Positions 54,394-63,867 of a stretch of DNA of 64,000 bases are shown here, piece after piece. Each line of letters begins with the position of its first letter. Position 1 is the stretch's first letter. The notes under the pieces are model-generated. The model had not been told where the DNA came from. It did no database searches and was given only the letters and a program-made list of their open reading frames with translations. This DNA is from Gemmatimonas sp. (GTDB lineage Bacteria; Gemmatimonadota; Gemmatimonadetes; Gemmatimonadales; Gemmatimonadaceae), in NCBI RefSeq assembly GCF_031426495.1, contig NZ_JANPLK010000013.1, forward strand, positions 1 to 64,000, written 5' to 3'. Made by a program: the position numbers and the translations under genes.

Positions 54394-56652
54394 CTACTTC
54401 GTGAGAAAGCGCATGCCCACGAGGAAGCGGTTGGTGCTGAAGAAGTTGATGCCCTGGTGCTCCACGAAATACTGCGGGCGACGACGATCTACCGCGGTAC
54501 CGACCGGCGTGGGCCGCTGGTACGTGAGACCATAGGCCGCGTTCACACCGAACTCGGAATCGCGCTCACCACTCGCCGCGAGGAAGCCGAGCCCGGCGCG
54601 GAGATACGGGCGAAACATGCCCGGCGTGCTCAGGCGGAGCGCTCCGAAGTCATACTGGGCACCCACCGCGAGCGACAGCGACACGTCATTGCCGAGTCCA
54701 AGGGCGAAGTCCGGAACCAGGCGCAGCGCGGGGATCCCGAACACGGGGCCCATGTCGAGCTGGGCGCCGATCACCAACTGGTCGAAGCCGGCCACGTACG
54801 GCGAGACCTGTTGAATGCGCATCGCGCTGGCGTCATCCGACATCATCGGCGATGACATCGGCGACGTCATCGGGACATTCGTCGTCGTGGTCGACGACGG
54901 CACCACGACCACATTCGGTGTCGACGCCACCGGCGCGGGTGTCATGCGCAGCTGTGTCTCCAGCGCGTCGAGGCGCGCACGCAGGGCGCGGACCTCTTCG
55001 TCCTTCACCGTTTCCTTGCCTGCCGCATCGGGCGTGCGCAGTCTCGCTTCGAGACGTTCGATCTGTCCACGCAGCTCGCGAATCATGGCGTCGTTCGAGT
55101 TGCGCGCCGTCGTGCTATCCGACATTCGCTGCGCATCGGCCGGTGTGATACGCATCGTGCGCTGCGTGCTGTCGCCGTAGCGGATGTACAACTCACCGAC
55201 GGTCGGTGCCGGGAGCGTGATCATGGTGGGACGCGCCGGCTGCACTGGCGGCTGCGCATTCCGTCGCACTACACGGCGTTCCATCACCATCATGCTGTCG
55301 CGCCCATCTACCATAGTGTCGCGTGCCGCCATCTCGCGGCGCATACGCAGCAGATCGGCGTCGCGTGTCATCATGCGGTTGTCGCGATCCTCGCGATCGC
55401 GCATGTCACGCTCCCGTTCGGCACGTGCATCGCGCTCGTCGCGACTCGGCATCGACTTCCGCGACCGTCCCAAATCAAACCCGAGACCAACCGTGTACAT
55501 CAGGTTGTTCGTAAGCTGATCGGTGCTGTTCAAGCTATCCAGATCCTGCGGACCGCGCACGTAGTCACGCACTGCGACATTGAGTCGGAAGTTGTCCGTC
55601 AGACGAAACGCCACGCCGGCACCGGCGATCAGCGCGGTTTCCACGTTGCGCGCACGGCCGAGCGTATCGCGATAGTCCTCGCCGAAGTCGAGACGACCGG
55701 CGCCGAGTACGATGAACGGTGACGGGCCACGCGAGCGCGTGAAGTTGAACTGCGCTTCACCGCCGTAGCTCTGCATCGGCTGCTTGTCGCGCAGGTTGCC
55801 CGAGCGTCCTTGCCAGTAGAAGGCACGGAGCCCCACGAACTGCCCCACGTCGATACCCGTCCGAACACCTACTAAGGCCTGACGCGGCAACGACTTGTCA
55901 TCGAAGTCGAGACGACCGGCGAAGGCCTCGAGCGGCACAGAGCCGATCGACCAGCGCTCCGTCCGTTCATCATCGTCGGCCTGCTCGTCGAGCGCGCCGC
56001 CGATGGCGATGCCCAGGCCCGCGCTGGCGGTCCAGTTGCTGCGCGTCACCCGACGTTCGGCCAGCGAGTTGCCACCGGTGGTGTTGGTGAACAGCGTGCC
56101 CGGCGCTAAACGAAAGCGGGAATCCTCCAGCATCACCATCGCGCGGATGTTCGGTGTGGCGTCGTACTGAATACCACCGCCGTAGCGATAGTTGATCTGA
56201 TCCTGACGCTCGAGGCTATCGGCTTCGAAGCGCATGACACCAGCGCCGGCCGACAAGAACGGCGCGAGGCGGCCCGTGCTCAATCGAATCGCGAGATTGC
56301 CACCGAAGTTGCTGACATCCGTCGTGGTGCGACGCGGTCCACGCTGCACGACACCGCTCGACAGCAGACTGTCGCGTGTCACACCAAGACCGTTGGCGCG
56401 ATGATAGTAACCACTCAGCGACAGCAGCGAACCAAAATCCGCGCCGAACCGCCCTCCATAGAACGGCGCGTCCTCGATACCGAGGCTCTTGTCCCACCAT
56501 GTGTATTCGGCCGACGGCGCGAGCGTGAAGCGCACGCCTTGCGCGGACGCGTCGGGCGTCGCGGCAACGCTGGTAACGAGCGCGACGGCAGCGGACGCGC
56601 CAACGACGAAGCGATGTGTGACACGAGCTGTATTCTGCAGCACATTGTGCAT
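54394..56652 (-). CDS. Outer-membrane protein with two beta-barrel-like regions and a central coiled coil
   Basis: 752 aa with signal peptide (ATPDASAQ). Residues about 35-415 read as an amphipathic beta barrel (TLAPSAEYTWWDKSLGIED, FGGNLAIRLSTGRLAPFLSA). A charged segment (RDERDARAERERDMRDRED) then a coiled coil (about 540-610; ELRGQIERLEARLRTP) and a second barrel (about 640-752; VIGAQLDMGPVFGIP, then FLVGMRFLTK). I recognise no named family. A strong AGAGGA site lies 7 nt before the ATG. Confidence 0.72.
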   Translation of the reverse strand: MHNVLQNTARVTHRFVVGASAAVALVTSVAATPDASAQGVRFTLAPSAEYTWWDKSLGIEDAPFYGGRFGADFGSLLSLSGYYHRANGLGVTRDSLLSSGVVQRGPRRTTTDVSNFGGNLAIRLSTGRLAPFLSAGAGVMRFEADSLERQDQINYRYGGGIQYDATPNIRAMVMLEDSRFRLAPGTLFTNTTGGNSLAERRVTRSNWTASAGLGIAIGGALDEQADDDERTERWSIGSVPLEAFAGRLDFDDKSLPRQALVGVRTGIDVGQFVGLRAFYWQGRSGNLRDKQPMQSYGGEAQFNFTRSRGPSPFIVLGAGRLDFGEDYRDTLGRARNVETALIAGAGVAFRLTDNFRLNVAVRDYVRGPQDLDSLNSTDQLTNNLMYTVGLGFDLGRSRKSMPSRDERDARAERERDMRDREDRDNRMMTRDADLLRMRREMAARDTMVDGRDSMMVMERRVVRRNAQPPVQPARPTMITLPAPTVGELYIRYGDSTQRTMRITPADAQRMSDSTTARNSNDAMIRELRGQIERLEARLRTPDAAGKETVKDEEVRALRARLDALETQLRMTPAPVASTPNVVVVPSSTTTTNVPMTSPMSSPMMSDDASAMRIQQVSPYVAGFDQLVIGAQLDMGPVFGIPALRLVPDFALGLGNDVSLSLAVGAQYDFGALRLSTPGMFRPYLRAGLGFLAASGERDSEFGVNAAYGLTYQRPTPVGTAVDRRRPQYFVEHQGINFFSTNRFLVGMRFLTK

Positions 56653-56735
56653 GCGATGTCCTCTCTTGAAGTGAATGATCGAGAGAGAGGGCAATGCATG
56701 AAACGCGCCTCACAATTGTGACGGCGCGTCTTTTC

Positions 56736-57737
56736 TTACTTGCGGAGTCCCGTCACGATTTGATCGGGATAATCGCCGAACAATCCATCCACACCGAGTC
56801 GCACCAACTCGCGTACTTCGGCGAGCGGATCGCCACCGTAGCGCTTGGCAAGGAACAGCGGCTCAGGTCGCAGCGTCCACGCGTGCACGCGCAGGCCGGC
56901 GTCGTGCGCATCGGCAATGAGTGAGGTCGGCACGGCGGAGGAATCGTCACCGACAATCTGTCGCGTGTTCGCGCCCACGCCATACGCATAGGTGGCGATA
57001 TCACGAAGGGCCGTCGGCGTCACCTGCGGTGCCGACGACACAAGCTGAATGAGACGAATCCGCGTCTGAGTGGCGAGCACGCGGAGATTTCCACTTTCGA
57101 AGCTCTGGATAAACACCGGCGCGTCGGCACGATCGAGTCCGCGCGCACGCAGGGCACGCAGCATCGGTTCCTCGATCGGCAGTCCAACGCCACGAAAGTA
57201 CGTGGGATGCTTCGTTTCCGGATACACGCCGACGGCGCGACCGCGACGCCGTCCCAGCGAGTCAGCCAACGACAGGACGTCATCGAACGTCGGTATGAGA
57301 AACTGTCCGTCGTGCGCATGGGAGCGGAACGAAAGCCGCTCCTTCGCGCGAAGGGTACGCAGTTCAGCGAGGGTGAAGTCCTCGGTGAACCACCCGTTGA
57401 TCGTATCGCCATCGATCACCTTTCGCGTGCGGCGCGAGGAGAACTTCGTGGCCACGTCGGTGGTGCCGCCGATCTCGTTCTCATGCCGCGCGATCAGTAC
57501 GCCGTCCTTCGTGCTCACCAGATCGGGCTCGATGAAGTCGGCGCCCATCTGCACCGCCAGTGCGTACCCCTCGAGCGTATGCTCCGGGCGGTGTCCGCTC
57601 GCCCCCCGATGGGCGATCACGAGGGGAGCCGCGAGTGATGTCCCGATCGGGGCTGGCCGCGGCCCCGCGCCTGACGCACAGGCGAGAAGCATCAGGGGCG
57701 CCACCAGACGGAAAATGGACCGAAATCGTTTAGGCAT
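56736..57737 (-). CDS. Glycerophosphodiester phosphodiesterase lipoprotein
   Basis: 333 aa with signal peptide and lipobox LLAC. GDPD motifs: IAHRGASGHRPEHTLEGYAL (catalytic His-Arg and Glu), FIEPDLVSTKDGVLIARHE and later the second catalytic region PETKHPTYF. Cleaves glycerophosphodiesters to glycerol-3-phosphate and alcohol, in the periplasm as a lipoprotein. The length is normal. It stands apart from the barrel gene, with about 80 nt between. Confidence 0.9.
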   Translation of the reverse strand: MPKRFRSIFRLVAPLMLLACASGAGPRPAPIGTSLAAPLVIAHRGASGHRPEHTLEGYALAVQMGADFIEPDLVSTKDGVLIARHENEIGGTTDVATKFSSRRTRKVIDGDTINGWFTEDFTLAELRTLRAKERLSFRSHAHDGQFLIPTFDDVLSLADSLGRRRGRAVGVYPETKHPTYFRGVGLPIEEPMLRALRARGLDRADAPVFIQSFESGNLRVLATQTRIRLIQLVSSAPQVTPTALRDIATYAYGVGANTRQIVGDDSSAVPTSLIADAHDAGLRVHAWTLRPEPLFLAKRYGGDPLAEVRELVRLGVDGLFGDYPDQIVTGLRK

Positions 57738-57856
57738 GCGGCGAGGTTAACGCGCCGACGGGGGCAGACGATAGCCAATCCGGCGTCCCGTGATCAAGTT
57801 GAGACACTGTTCGCCACCCTGAGCCACGTGCTCCTCTCGAGGCCGAGACTGCCCCC

Positions 57857-58561
57857 ATGGTTCGCACCGCCCCTGACACGCTACTGACGGCAATCCGCTC
57901 GAAGGATCGCGATACGATCACGGCGCTGTTGACCGACGATCCCTCGCTGGTCATGGCACGCGCCGCCGGCGGCGAATCCCTCGTCCTGCACGCCTGCTAC
58001 ATGGGCGCCTCCGAGCTGGCCGACTTGCTGCACAGCGGTCGGCCCATCGACGCCTGCGAAGCCGCCGCCCTCGGCAACGTCGTCGCCCTGCGGACCTGCC
58101 TCGAGAATGACGATGACTCCCGCGTGCGCCGTAGCAGCGATGGCTGGACCCCACTGCATCTGGCGGCCTTCTTCGGGCGCGACGACGCGGTGACCTTGCT
58201 GATCGATCATGGGGCGCCGCTCGACGCGCACTCGACCAATGCGCTGCGCAATTCGCCACTGCACGCCGCGCTGGCCGGCCACACGCTGCCCGTCTTGGTG
58301 CGTCGGCTGGTCTTCGCCGGGGCCGATGTGACCGCGCGGGACTCACACGGCAACACCCCACTGCATCTGGCGGCCTCGCGCGGCTACGAGCCGCTGTGCG
58401 AGCTGCTCATCGCGCGCGGGGCCGATGCGCACGCCACGTCCGACGACAAGTCCACGCCCGCGATGCTGGCCATGGCGCGGGGGTTCCCGGAGCTCGGCGC
58501 CAAACTGGCCGCCGTGTCCGACGACGACGTGGAATCGAACGGATCGCCGCGCAACGTGTGA
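57857..58561 (+). CDS. Ankyrin-repeat protein
   Basis: 234 aa containing about five ankyrin repeats: DGWTPLHLAAFFGRDDAVTL, NSPLHAALAGHTLPVLVRR, HGNTPLHLAASRGYEPLCEL and KSTPAMLAMARGFPELGAK. A protein-protein interaction scaffold in the cytosol; no signal peptide and no catalytic domain. The start is the first ATG that matches the repeat frame. It precedes the EAL gene by 109 nt on the same strand, possibly the same transcript. Confidence 0.9.
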   Translation: MVRTAPDTLLTAIRSKDRDTITALLTDDPSLVMARAAGGESLVLHACYMGASELADLLHSGRPIDACEAAALGNVVALRTCLENDDDSRVRRSSDGWTPLHLAAFFGRDDAVTLLIDHGAPLDAHSTNALRNSPLHAALAGHTLPVLVRRLVFAGADVTARDSHGNTPLHLAASRGYEPLCELLIARGADAHATSDDKSTPAMLAMARGFPELGAKLAAVSDDDVESNGSPRNV

Positions 58562-58670
58562 CGAAGACTGGAAAACGTCGTCCCTGAGTCGTGTGCCCGA
58601 TGGCACAATTCGGCTGTTCGTACGACGTCGTGCGCCAGCCAACTCAGGGATTTTTCGTCCGGATGTGTGT

Positions 58671-59792
58671 ATGAGCGAGGCTGCTGCCTTGTCGGGAAAG
58701 GCGCGTCCCTGTACGCGCTGCGAGTTGTTGCCGCTTGCCGACCTCACGGCGGGCGACCTGCATTGCTGGTTCCCGGCCGACCACGTCGCGGGAAAGGTGC
58801 GTGCGGCGCTCCGCGGCCTTGCCATCGACGGCCGCCCGTCGGTGGGCAATGGCACGGCGTTTCACGTCTGCCCATCACAGAGCGAGGCGGTGGCCGAAGC
58901 CTTGGCCGACGCGCTCTCGGCCGTGGAGCAGGACGATACACGCGCGCTGTTCTGCCTGCCGGGCGAGGCACCGACGGCGAATGACATCGCGCGGGTGGAG
59001 CCACTCTCGCGCGCCATCATCCGCGCACGCAGCGGCTGGCTGATGGCGGTGATGCGCGAACGTCGCCTGACGTCGCACTTCCAGCCCATCGTATACGCCG
59101 ATCACCCCGACCAGATCTATGGGTACGAAGCGCTCCTTCGTGGCGTCAATCCGGATGGCAGCTTCATCTCGCCCGGCACGCTGTTTGAGACGGCCCGCGG
59201 CGCCGGACTGCTCTTTCAGCTCGACCTTTCCGCGCGCCGATCGGCCATTGCCAACGCCCACGTGCATCGGCTCGCGCACGCCCTGTTCGTCAACTTTGCA
59301 CCAACGGCGATCTACGATCCGAAGGCGTGTCTCCGCAGCACCGTGGCGGCCATTGACGAGGCCGGGATCGAACGCAACCAGGTCGTGTTCGAGATCGTGG
59401 AGACGGAGCGCACGCACGATCCGAAGCACCTGCGAAATATTCTGGACTACTACCGCGGTGCCGGCTTCCGGATTGCACTCGACGATGTCGGCGCTGGCTA
59501 TTCATCACTGAATCTCATTCATCTGCTCCGCCCCGACGTCATCAAGCTCGACATGGAGCTCGTGCGCGACGTCGACCGCGATCCGTACAAGGCCCGTATC
59601 GCCGCCAACCTGCTCGATGTCGCCAACGCCCTCGGTATCGATGCGCTGGCGGAAGGCATCGAGACCGAGGGCGAGTTGGAATGGGTGCAGCAGCACGGCG
59701 CGAAGTACGTGCAGGGCTATCTCATCGCGCGTCCAGCGCCGACACCAGTGACCGCGATTGCGTCGCGGCCACTGGTGCACGTCGCGGCCTGA
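58671..59792 (+). CDS. EAL-domain cyclic-di-GMP phosphodiesterase
   Basis: 373 aa. The first ~130 residues are an unknown sensor with a CTRCELLPL Cys pair. The EAL domain follows with all key residues: YGYEALLRG (Glu), FVNFAPTAIYDP (Asn), EIVETERTHD (Glu), LDDVGAGYSSL (Asp-Asp), VIKLDMELVRD (Lys) and LAEGIETEGE. Predicted to hydrolyse c-di-GMP. Its stop abuts the convergent VPS10/BNR gene, with the two stop codons adjacent. Confidence 0.9.
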   Translation: MSEAAALSGKARPCTRCELLPLADLTAGDLHCWFPADHVAGKVRAALRGLAIDGRPSVGNGTAFHVCPSQSEAVAEALADALSAVEQDDTRALFCLPGEAPTANDIARVEPLSRAIIRARSGWLMAVMRERRLTSHFQPIVYADHPDQIYGYEALLRGVNPDGSFISPGTLFETARGAGLLFQLDLSARRSAIANAHVHRLAHALFVNFAPTAIYDPKACLRSTVAAIDEAGIERNQVVFEIVETERTHDPKHLRNILDYYRGAGFRIALDDVGAGYSSLNLIHLLRPDVIKLDMELVRDVDRDPYKARIAANLLDVANALGIDALAEGIETEGELEWVQQHGAKYVQGYLIARPAPTPVTAIASRPLVHVAA

Positions 59793-62700
59793 TTACGGCT
59801 CGCGACGTTCGCCGTCGTCGAGCCCGAAGAATCCACCACCGCCTTCGCCGCCGCTCACACGCTCGATGCGCAGCAGCTTGGAGTACGACGCGCCACCCAC
59901 GATGATGGTGATCTTGTAGTCGCCCGTGCCCGCCAGCGTATTCTGCCCGCCGCGTCCACCGCGACCACCACCGCCGCCGCCCGGGAAGATGCCGATCGCG
60001 GCGAAGTCATCACCCAACGCATCGCGCAGCGGACCGAACACCGCCTGCAATCCGGCCGGACCAGCCGGCGCTTCCGCCGCGCCTTCCCCACCGGCCGCTC
60101 CACGGCCACCTGCCGCCGCCGCAAAACTCGGCAGCGCCCGCGTTTCGCCGGGACGATCCTGGAAAACGCCAGCACCGGCGCCGCCACGACCGCCGCCACC
60201 GCCGCCGCCACCGAAGCCGCCGCCCAACATGGCGGCCATCTGCGGCGGCTGCTGGCCGGTCTGCACCGTGGTGCGGATCATGGCCAGCATCGGGGCCGGC
60301 ACGGCACCCGCCTTCTCCAGCGAATCGAGTGCGCGCAGTACGCGGCGCTGCGTGTTCACGCTGTCACGCACCTGCGCCGGCGAGAGCGCGATCCGCGCCG
60401 GCGCCGGGCGCTGCGAGCGCATATCCCACACCACGTTGTGCAAACCAGCCTGACCGGGACCGGTGAGTGAGCGAATCGTGTCGCCGCTCGCGTCCTGCAC
60501 GATCATGCGTACCTGTCCACCGGCGTTCTCCGACAGTCGGTACCAGATCGAGGCGCCGTACGTCGGGCTCGGGCCTTGAAACACGCCCTGTCCTACATTG
60601 CCGCCGTTGATCGTCTGCTCGCCCCACTGGAACGCCGTGCGCGGCGCAAACAACGTGGCCTTGGCCGCCATGACGGCCGGCGTCATCTGCTGCAGCGGCG
60701 TGATGTCGGCAATCCAGATTGAGCGTCCGTGCGTGCCGGCAATGATCTCACCATCGCGCGGATGAATAAGCAGATCGTGCACCGGCGTGGTGCCCAAGCC
60801 GCTCATGAAGCGTTGCCACGACTGGCCGCGATCGATCGACACATACGCGCCGACATCGGTGCCCACGAACAGCAGATCCTGATTCTTCGTGTCTTCGCGG
60901 ATCACGTGTACGAAATCGGTCTGACCCTTGGGCAGGTTGTTCACGATCGACGTGAACGAGCGGCCGAAGTTGGTGGTCATGAACACGTACGGCGTGTAAT
61001 CGTCGTTGCGATGATTATCGAACGTCACGTAGAACGTGGCGCTGTCGAAATGCGACGGCTCGATGCGCGACACATAGCTGCCCGCCGGCACGCCCGTGAA
61101 GTGCTTCGTCACTTCTTCCCACTGCGCGCCATCATTGCGCGTGACCCATACGCGTCCGTCGTCGGTGCCGGCGTACAGCAGCCCCGGACGAATCGACGAC
61201 TCGTTCAGCGACACCACCGTGCCGAACGTCTCGGCGCCGGTCACATCGGGGGTAATGCCACCGGTGGTCTTGAGCGCGACGAACAGCTTGGCCGAGTCGG
61301 CGTACGAGAGTTCGCCGGAGATGGGGAACATCTCGTCGCCGTACTTCACGCTCTTGAGCACGCGGTTGGCGCCGAAGTACAGCGTGGCCGGATTGTGCTT
61401 CGAGATGATGTACGGCGTGTTCCAGTTCCAGCGCAGGGCGTACGCCACCGAGTCGGCGCGCTGACGTGTGCGATAGGCCGCCATCTGCTTCTTCTGGGCC
61501 GCCGTGGCCGGCTTCGTGGTATCCGGCCACACGGCGTAGATAGAGTCGTTCCACTGCAGGTAGCCACCGTCGCGCCACGTGGGCTTGCGCAGTGCGTTGC
61601 GTTCCCCGGTCGCGAAGTTCAGGCGACCCATGTTGCCGCCCTGCGACGTGGAATACATGATGTCGGTGTTGGTCTGATCCTGCTGCGTCACGAACCCGTC
61701 GCCACCACCCACGTTGTGCCACATGGCGTTGGTGACCGGGCCCTGCTTGCGACGGCTCGGACCGCACCACGATCCGTTGTCCTGCAGTCCGCCGCACACG
61801 CGATACGGCACGCCCATGTCAGCCGAGATGTTGTAGAACTGGCCGAGCGCGATGGAGTTGGGGAAGAACCAGTTGCCGCCGCGATCGTTTGACACGCCGA
61901 CGCCACCGTCATTGCCGGTGATGATGCGCTGCGGATCGTTGGGGTCGATCCACATGGCATGATGGTCCACGTGAATACCTTCGGTGGTGTTACCGGCCGT
62001 CTTGCCGCCGTCGCTCGAGTACTTCACCGGCGTGGACGACCAGTACACGCGGTTCGGATCCTTCGGGTCGACGCGCACCTGCGAGTAGTAGAACGGACGC
62101 GTGTTCTCGGGGCTCATGTACGCCCACGTCTTGCCGGCGTCTTCCGAGCGATAGAGGCCACTGGGCCGCTTCTGCGGGGCGACCTTGGCGTCCTTCTTGA
62201 GATTGGGCGCCGTGTCGGCTTCGACCATGGTGTACATCACGTCGGGATTCGAGCGGGCGATGGCGATCTCGATGCGTCCCTTGGTGGTGGCGGGGAAGCC
62301 GCCGCCCTTCACTTCGGCAAACGTTTCGCCACCGTCGGTGCTCTTCCAAAGGGCCGAACCGGTGCCGCCCGACTTCAGGAAGTACGGTCCACGCACACGC
62401 TCGTAGCTCGACGCCCAGAGGGTATTCGGATTGCGCGGGTCCAGCTGCACATCCACGAAGCCGGTCTTGTCGTCGATGAACTTCACCAGGCGCCAGTTCT
62501 TGCCGCCGTCGGTGGTCTTGTAGAGACCGCGTTCCTTGTTCGGTCCCCACGGATGGCCGAGGGCGGCTACCCACACGGTATTCGGATCGGTGGGGTGCAC
62601 CTGAATGCGACCGATGGCACGCGTGTCGGCGAGGCCGAGGAAGGTCCACGACTTGCCGCCGTCGACCGACTTGTAGATGCCGCCACCGGGCGAGATGGAA

Positions 62701-63083
62701 TTCCGCGAATTCGCTTCGCCGGTGCCCCAGTAGATCACGTTGGTGTCGGACGGCGCAATCGCGAGATCACCACCCGACGACACGCGGGCCGTGTCCATGA
62801 CGGCCTTGAAGGTGGTGCCGTTGTTGGTGGTCTTCCAAAGTCCGCCACCAGCGGTGGACACGTAGAACGTTTTCGAGGGCGACGCGATGCCTTCGATATC
62901 GACGATACGCCCCATCATGTTGGCGGGGCCGATGTTGCGCCACCGCAGGGCGTTGACGACGGCATCGCTGGCGGAAGCCTTGGGCGGCAACGCCGTCTGG
63001 GCGGCGAGCGGACTGGCCATCAGACCGGACAAACCGGCACCGAGGGCAAGGACGCGAATATTTCGCATGTGCGAGTTGAGCAT
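59793..63083 (-). CDS. VPS10/BNR-repeat sialidase-like propeller protein
   Basis: 1096 aa with signal peptide (ASPLAAQ). Repeated Asp-box/BNR-like strands SVDGGKSWTFLGLADT, TTDGGKNWRLVKF, STDGGETFAEVKGGG and RSEDAGKTWAYMSPENT make a multi-bladed propeller like sortilin VPS10 proteins. The C-terminal ~150 residues are Gly-rich (AMLGGGFGGGGGGGGRGG) and then a small beta domain (DYKITIIVGGASYSKLLRIE). Catalysis is not evident; these proteins are often called glycosyl hydrolases by propeller likeness only. ATG 63068 is an alternative start. Confidence 0.9.
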   Translation of the reverse strand: MLNSHMRNIRVLALGAGLSGLMASPLAAQTALPPKASASDAVVNALRWRNIGPANMMGRIVDIEGIASPSKTFYVSTAGGGLWKTTNNGTTFKAVMDTARVSSGGDLAIAPSDTNVIYWGTGEANSRNSISPGGGIYKSVDGGKSWTFLGLADTRAIGRIQVHPTDPNTVWVAALGHPWGPNKERGLYKTTDGGKNWRLVKFIDDKTGFVDVQLDPRNPNTLWASSYERVRGPYFLKSGGTGSALWKSTDGGETFAEVKGGGFPATTKGRIEIAIARSNPDVMYTMVEADTAPNLKKDAKVAPQKRPSGLYRSEDAGKTWAYMSPENTRPFYYSQVRVDPKDPNRVYWSSTPVKYSSDGGKTAGNTTEGIHVDHHAMWIDPNDPQRIITGNDGGVGVSNDRGGNWFFPNSIALGQFYNISADMGVPYRVCGGLQDNGSWCGPSRRKQGPVTNAMWHNVGGGDGFVTQQDQTNTDIMYSTSQGGNMGRLNFATGERNALRKPTWRDGGYLQWNDSIYAVWPDTTKPATAAQKKQMAAYRTRQRADSVAYALRWNWNTPYIISKHNPATLYFGANRVLKSVKYGDEMFPISGELSYADSAKLFVALKTTGGITPDVTGAETFGTVVSLNESSIRPGLLYAGTDDGRVWVTRNDGAQWEEVTKHFTGVPAGSYVSRIEPSHFDSATFYVTFDNHRNDDYTPYVFMTTNFGRSFTSIVNNLPKGQTDFVHVIREDTKNQDLLFVGTDVGAYVSIDRGQSWQRFMSGLGTTPVHDLLIHPRDGEIIAGTHGRSIWIADITPLQQMTPAVMAAKATLFAPRTAFQWGEQTINGGNVGQGVFQGPSPTYGASIWYRLSENAGGQVRMIVQDASGDTIRSLTGPGQAGLHNVVWDMRSQRPAPARIALSPAQVRDSVNTQRRVLRALDSLEKAGAVPAPMLAMIRTTVQTGQQPPQMAAMLGGGFGGGGGGGGRGGAGAGVFQDRPGETRALPSFAAAAGGRGAAGGEGAAEAPAGPAGLQAVFGPLRDALGDDFAAIGIFPGGGGGGRGGRGGQNTLAGTGDYKITIIVGGASYSKLLRIERVSGGEGGGGFFGLDDGERREP

Positions 63084-63240
63084 AGGTGGACCGACATCGC
63101 CCGAGGGAACGTGGGCGGGACCAACTATGGGCTACGCCGTGGCGACCCGCAATGTTGTCGCGACGGGGGCTGCGTGGAATGGGTCGGTTGGCGGCCGCGG
63201 ATTCGCGTGGTGGCGGGCCGGTAACAGCGGAAAGAGCAAT

Positions 63241-63288
63241 ACCGCGAATTTTCGCGGGCATAGCACGGATCTGCTCCGTGGGTGCGAC
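63241..63288. repeat. 48-bp direct repeat, copy A
   Basis: Starts ACCGCGAATTTTCGCGGGCA and ends CTCCGTGGGTGCGAC; 43 of 48 positions match copy B at 63490-63537. It contains the ATTCGCGG theme also seen at 6134-6197. It lies in a lower-GC non-coding stretch; 63084-63240 shows nothing coding. Confidence 0.8.
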
Positions 63289-63489
63289 CAAGGTCGCTGT
63301 TGTTAGGAAAGTTTGGCATTTTTTGATTGAACAACCAAGCAACGATGCTTTGGCTCGATGCGATGGCCCGTGGCACGCCGATCGGCTTTTCCGTGTTGGT
63401 TCTGTAAAATCGGTGGTATCCATGTTCCGGCTGTTGCAATCTTGCGGATTCACCGCCGGTCGTGCCGTAGACAGATTGCGAACAGCCCT

Positions 63490-63537
63490 ACCGCGAATGT
63501 TCACGGGCATAACACGGATCTGCTCCGGGTGTGCGAC
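63490..63537. repeat. 48-bp direct repeat, copy B
   Basis: Second copy of the repeat; five mismatches to copy A. Its right end is directly joined to the IS3-type terminus that begins at 63538, suggesting an insertion next to or within this repeat. The 201 nt between the copies (63289-63489) hold no gene that I can support. Confidence 0.8.
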
Positions 63538-63634
63538 TGGACTTGACCCGATTTGACGGACACATGGTTCACGCTGCTCGCGCCATTTGACGGAGCTGGT
63601 GTTCGTACTGCTGCGGACTCACAAAGCCTAACGA
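63538..63634 (-). mobile_element. IS3-family transposase remnant (orfB 3' end and terminal repeat)
   Basis: On the minus strand the last codons of an IS3 orfB read SLGFVSPQQYEHQLRQMARA, ending in a TGA at 63569-63571. This is followed by a terminus reading TGTCCGTCAAATCGGG on the minus strand, of IS3 inverted-repeat type. The rest of the transposase is missing; the IS1182 remnant begins a few bases to the right. Family assignment rests on the GFVSPQQYE tail. Confidence 0.72.
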
Positions 63635-63657
63635 AACTGTAGGAAAAGTCCCGAAAC

Positions 63658-63867
63658 ATGCCAATGTGGAAACGGAACTTGATAGCACGCAACGGGTTGG
63701 TCCTGCGTCGAATGTGGCGTCGGCTCGCCTCGCTGTCGAGCGTGCGGTACAACAAACGGCTGGATCGCTTCACGCTGCGCGGCCGCACGAAAGTGAACGG
63801 TCAGTGGCTGCTCTTTTGCCTGGTGCACAACATCGAAAAGCTCACTCACGCGGGGTATGCCGCGTAA
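63658..63867 (+). pseudogene. IS1182-like DDE transposase C-terminal remnant
   Basis: 69 codons: RRMWRRLASLSSVRYNKRLD then RFTLRGRTKVNGQWLLFCLV and HNIEKLTHAGYAA. The RF-LRG-KV-W-L-HN tail is that of IS1182/IS5-like DDE transposases. The segment before it should contain a VEPVFG catalytic Glu region; this is absent, so an internal deletion is likely. An in-frame TAG lies 8 codons upstream of the ATG. Non-functional. The last 133 nt of the window (63868-64000) show nothing recognisable. Confidence 0.7.
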
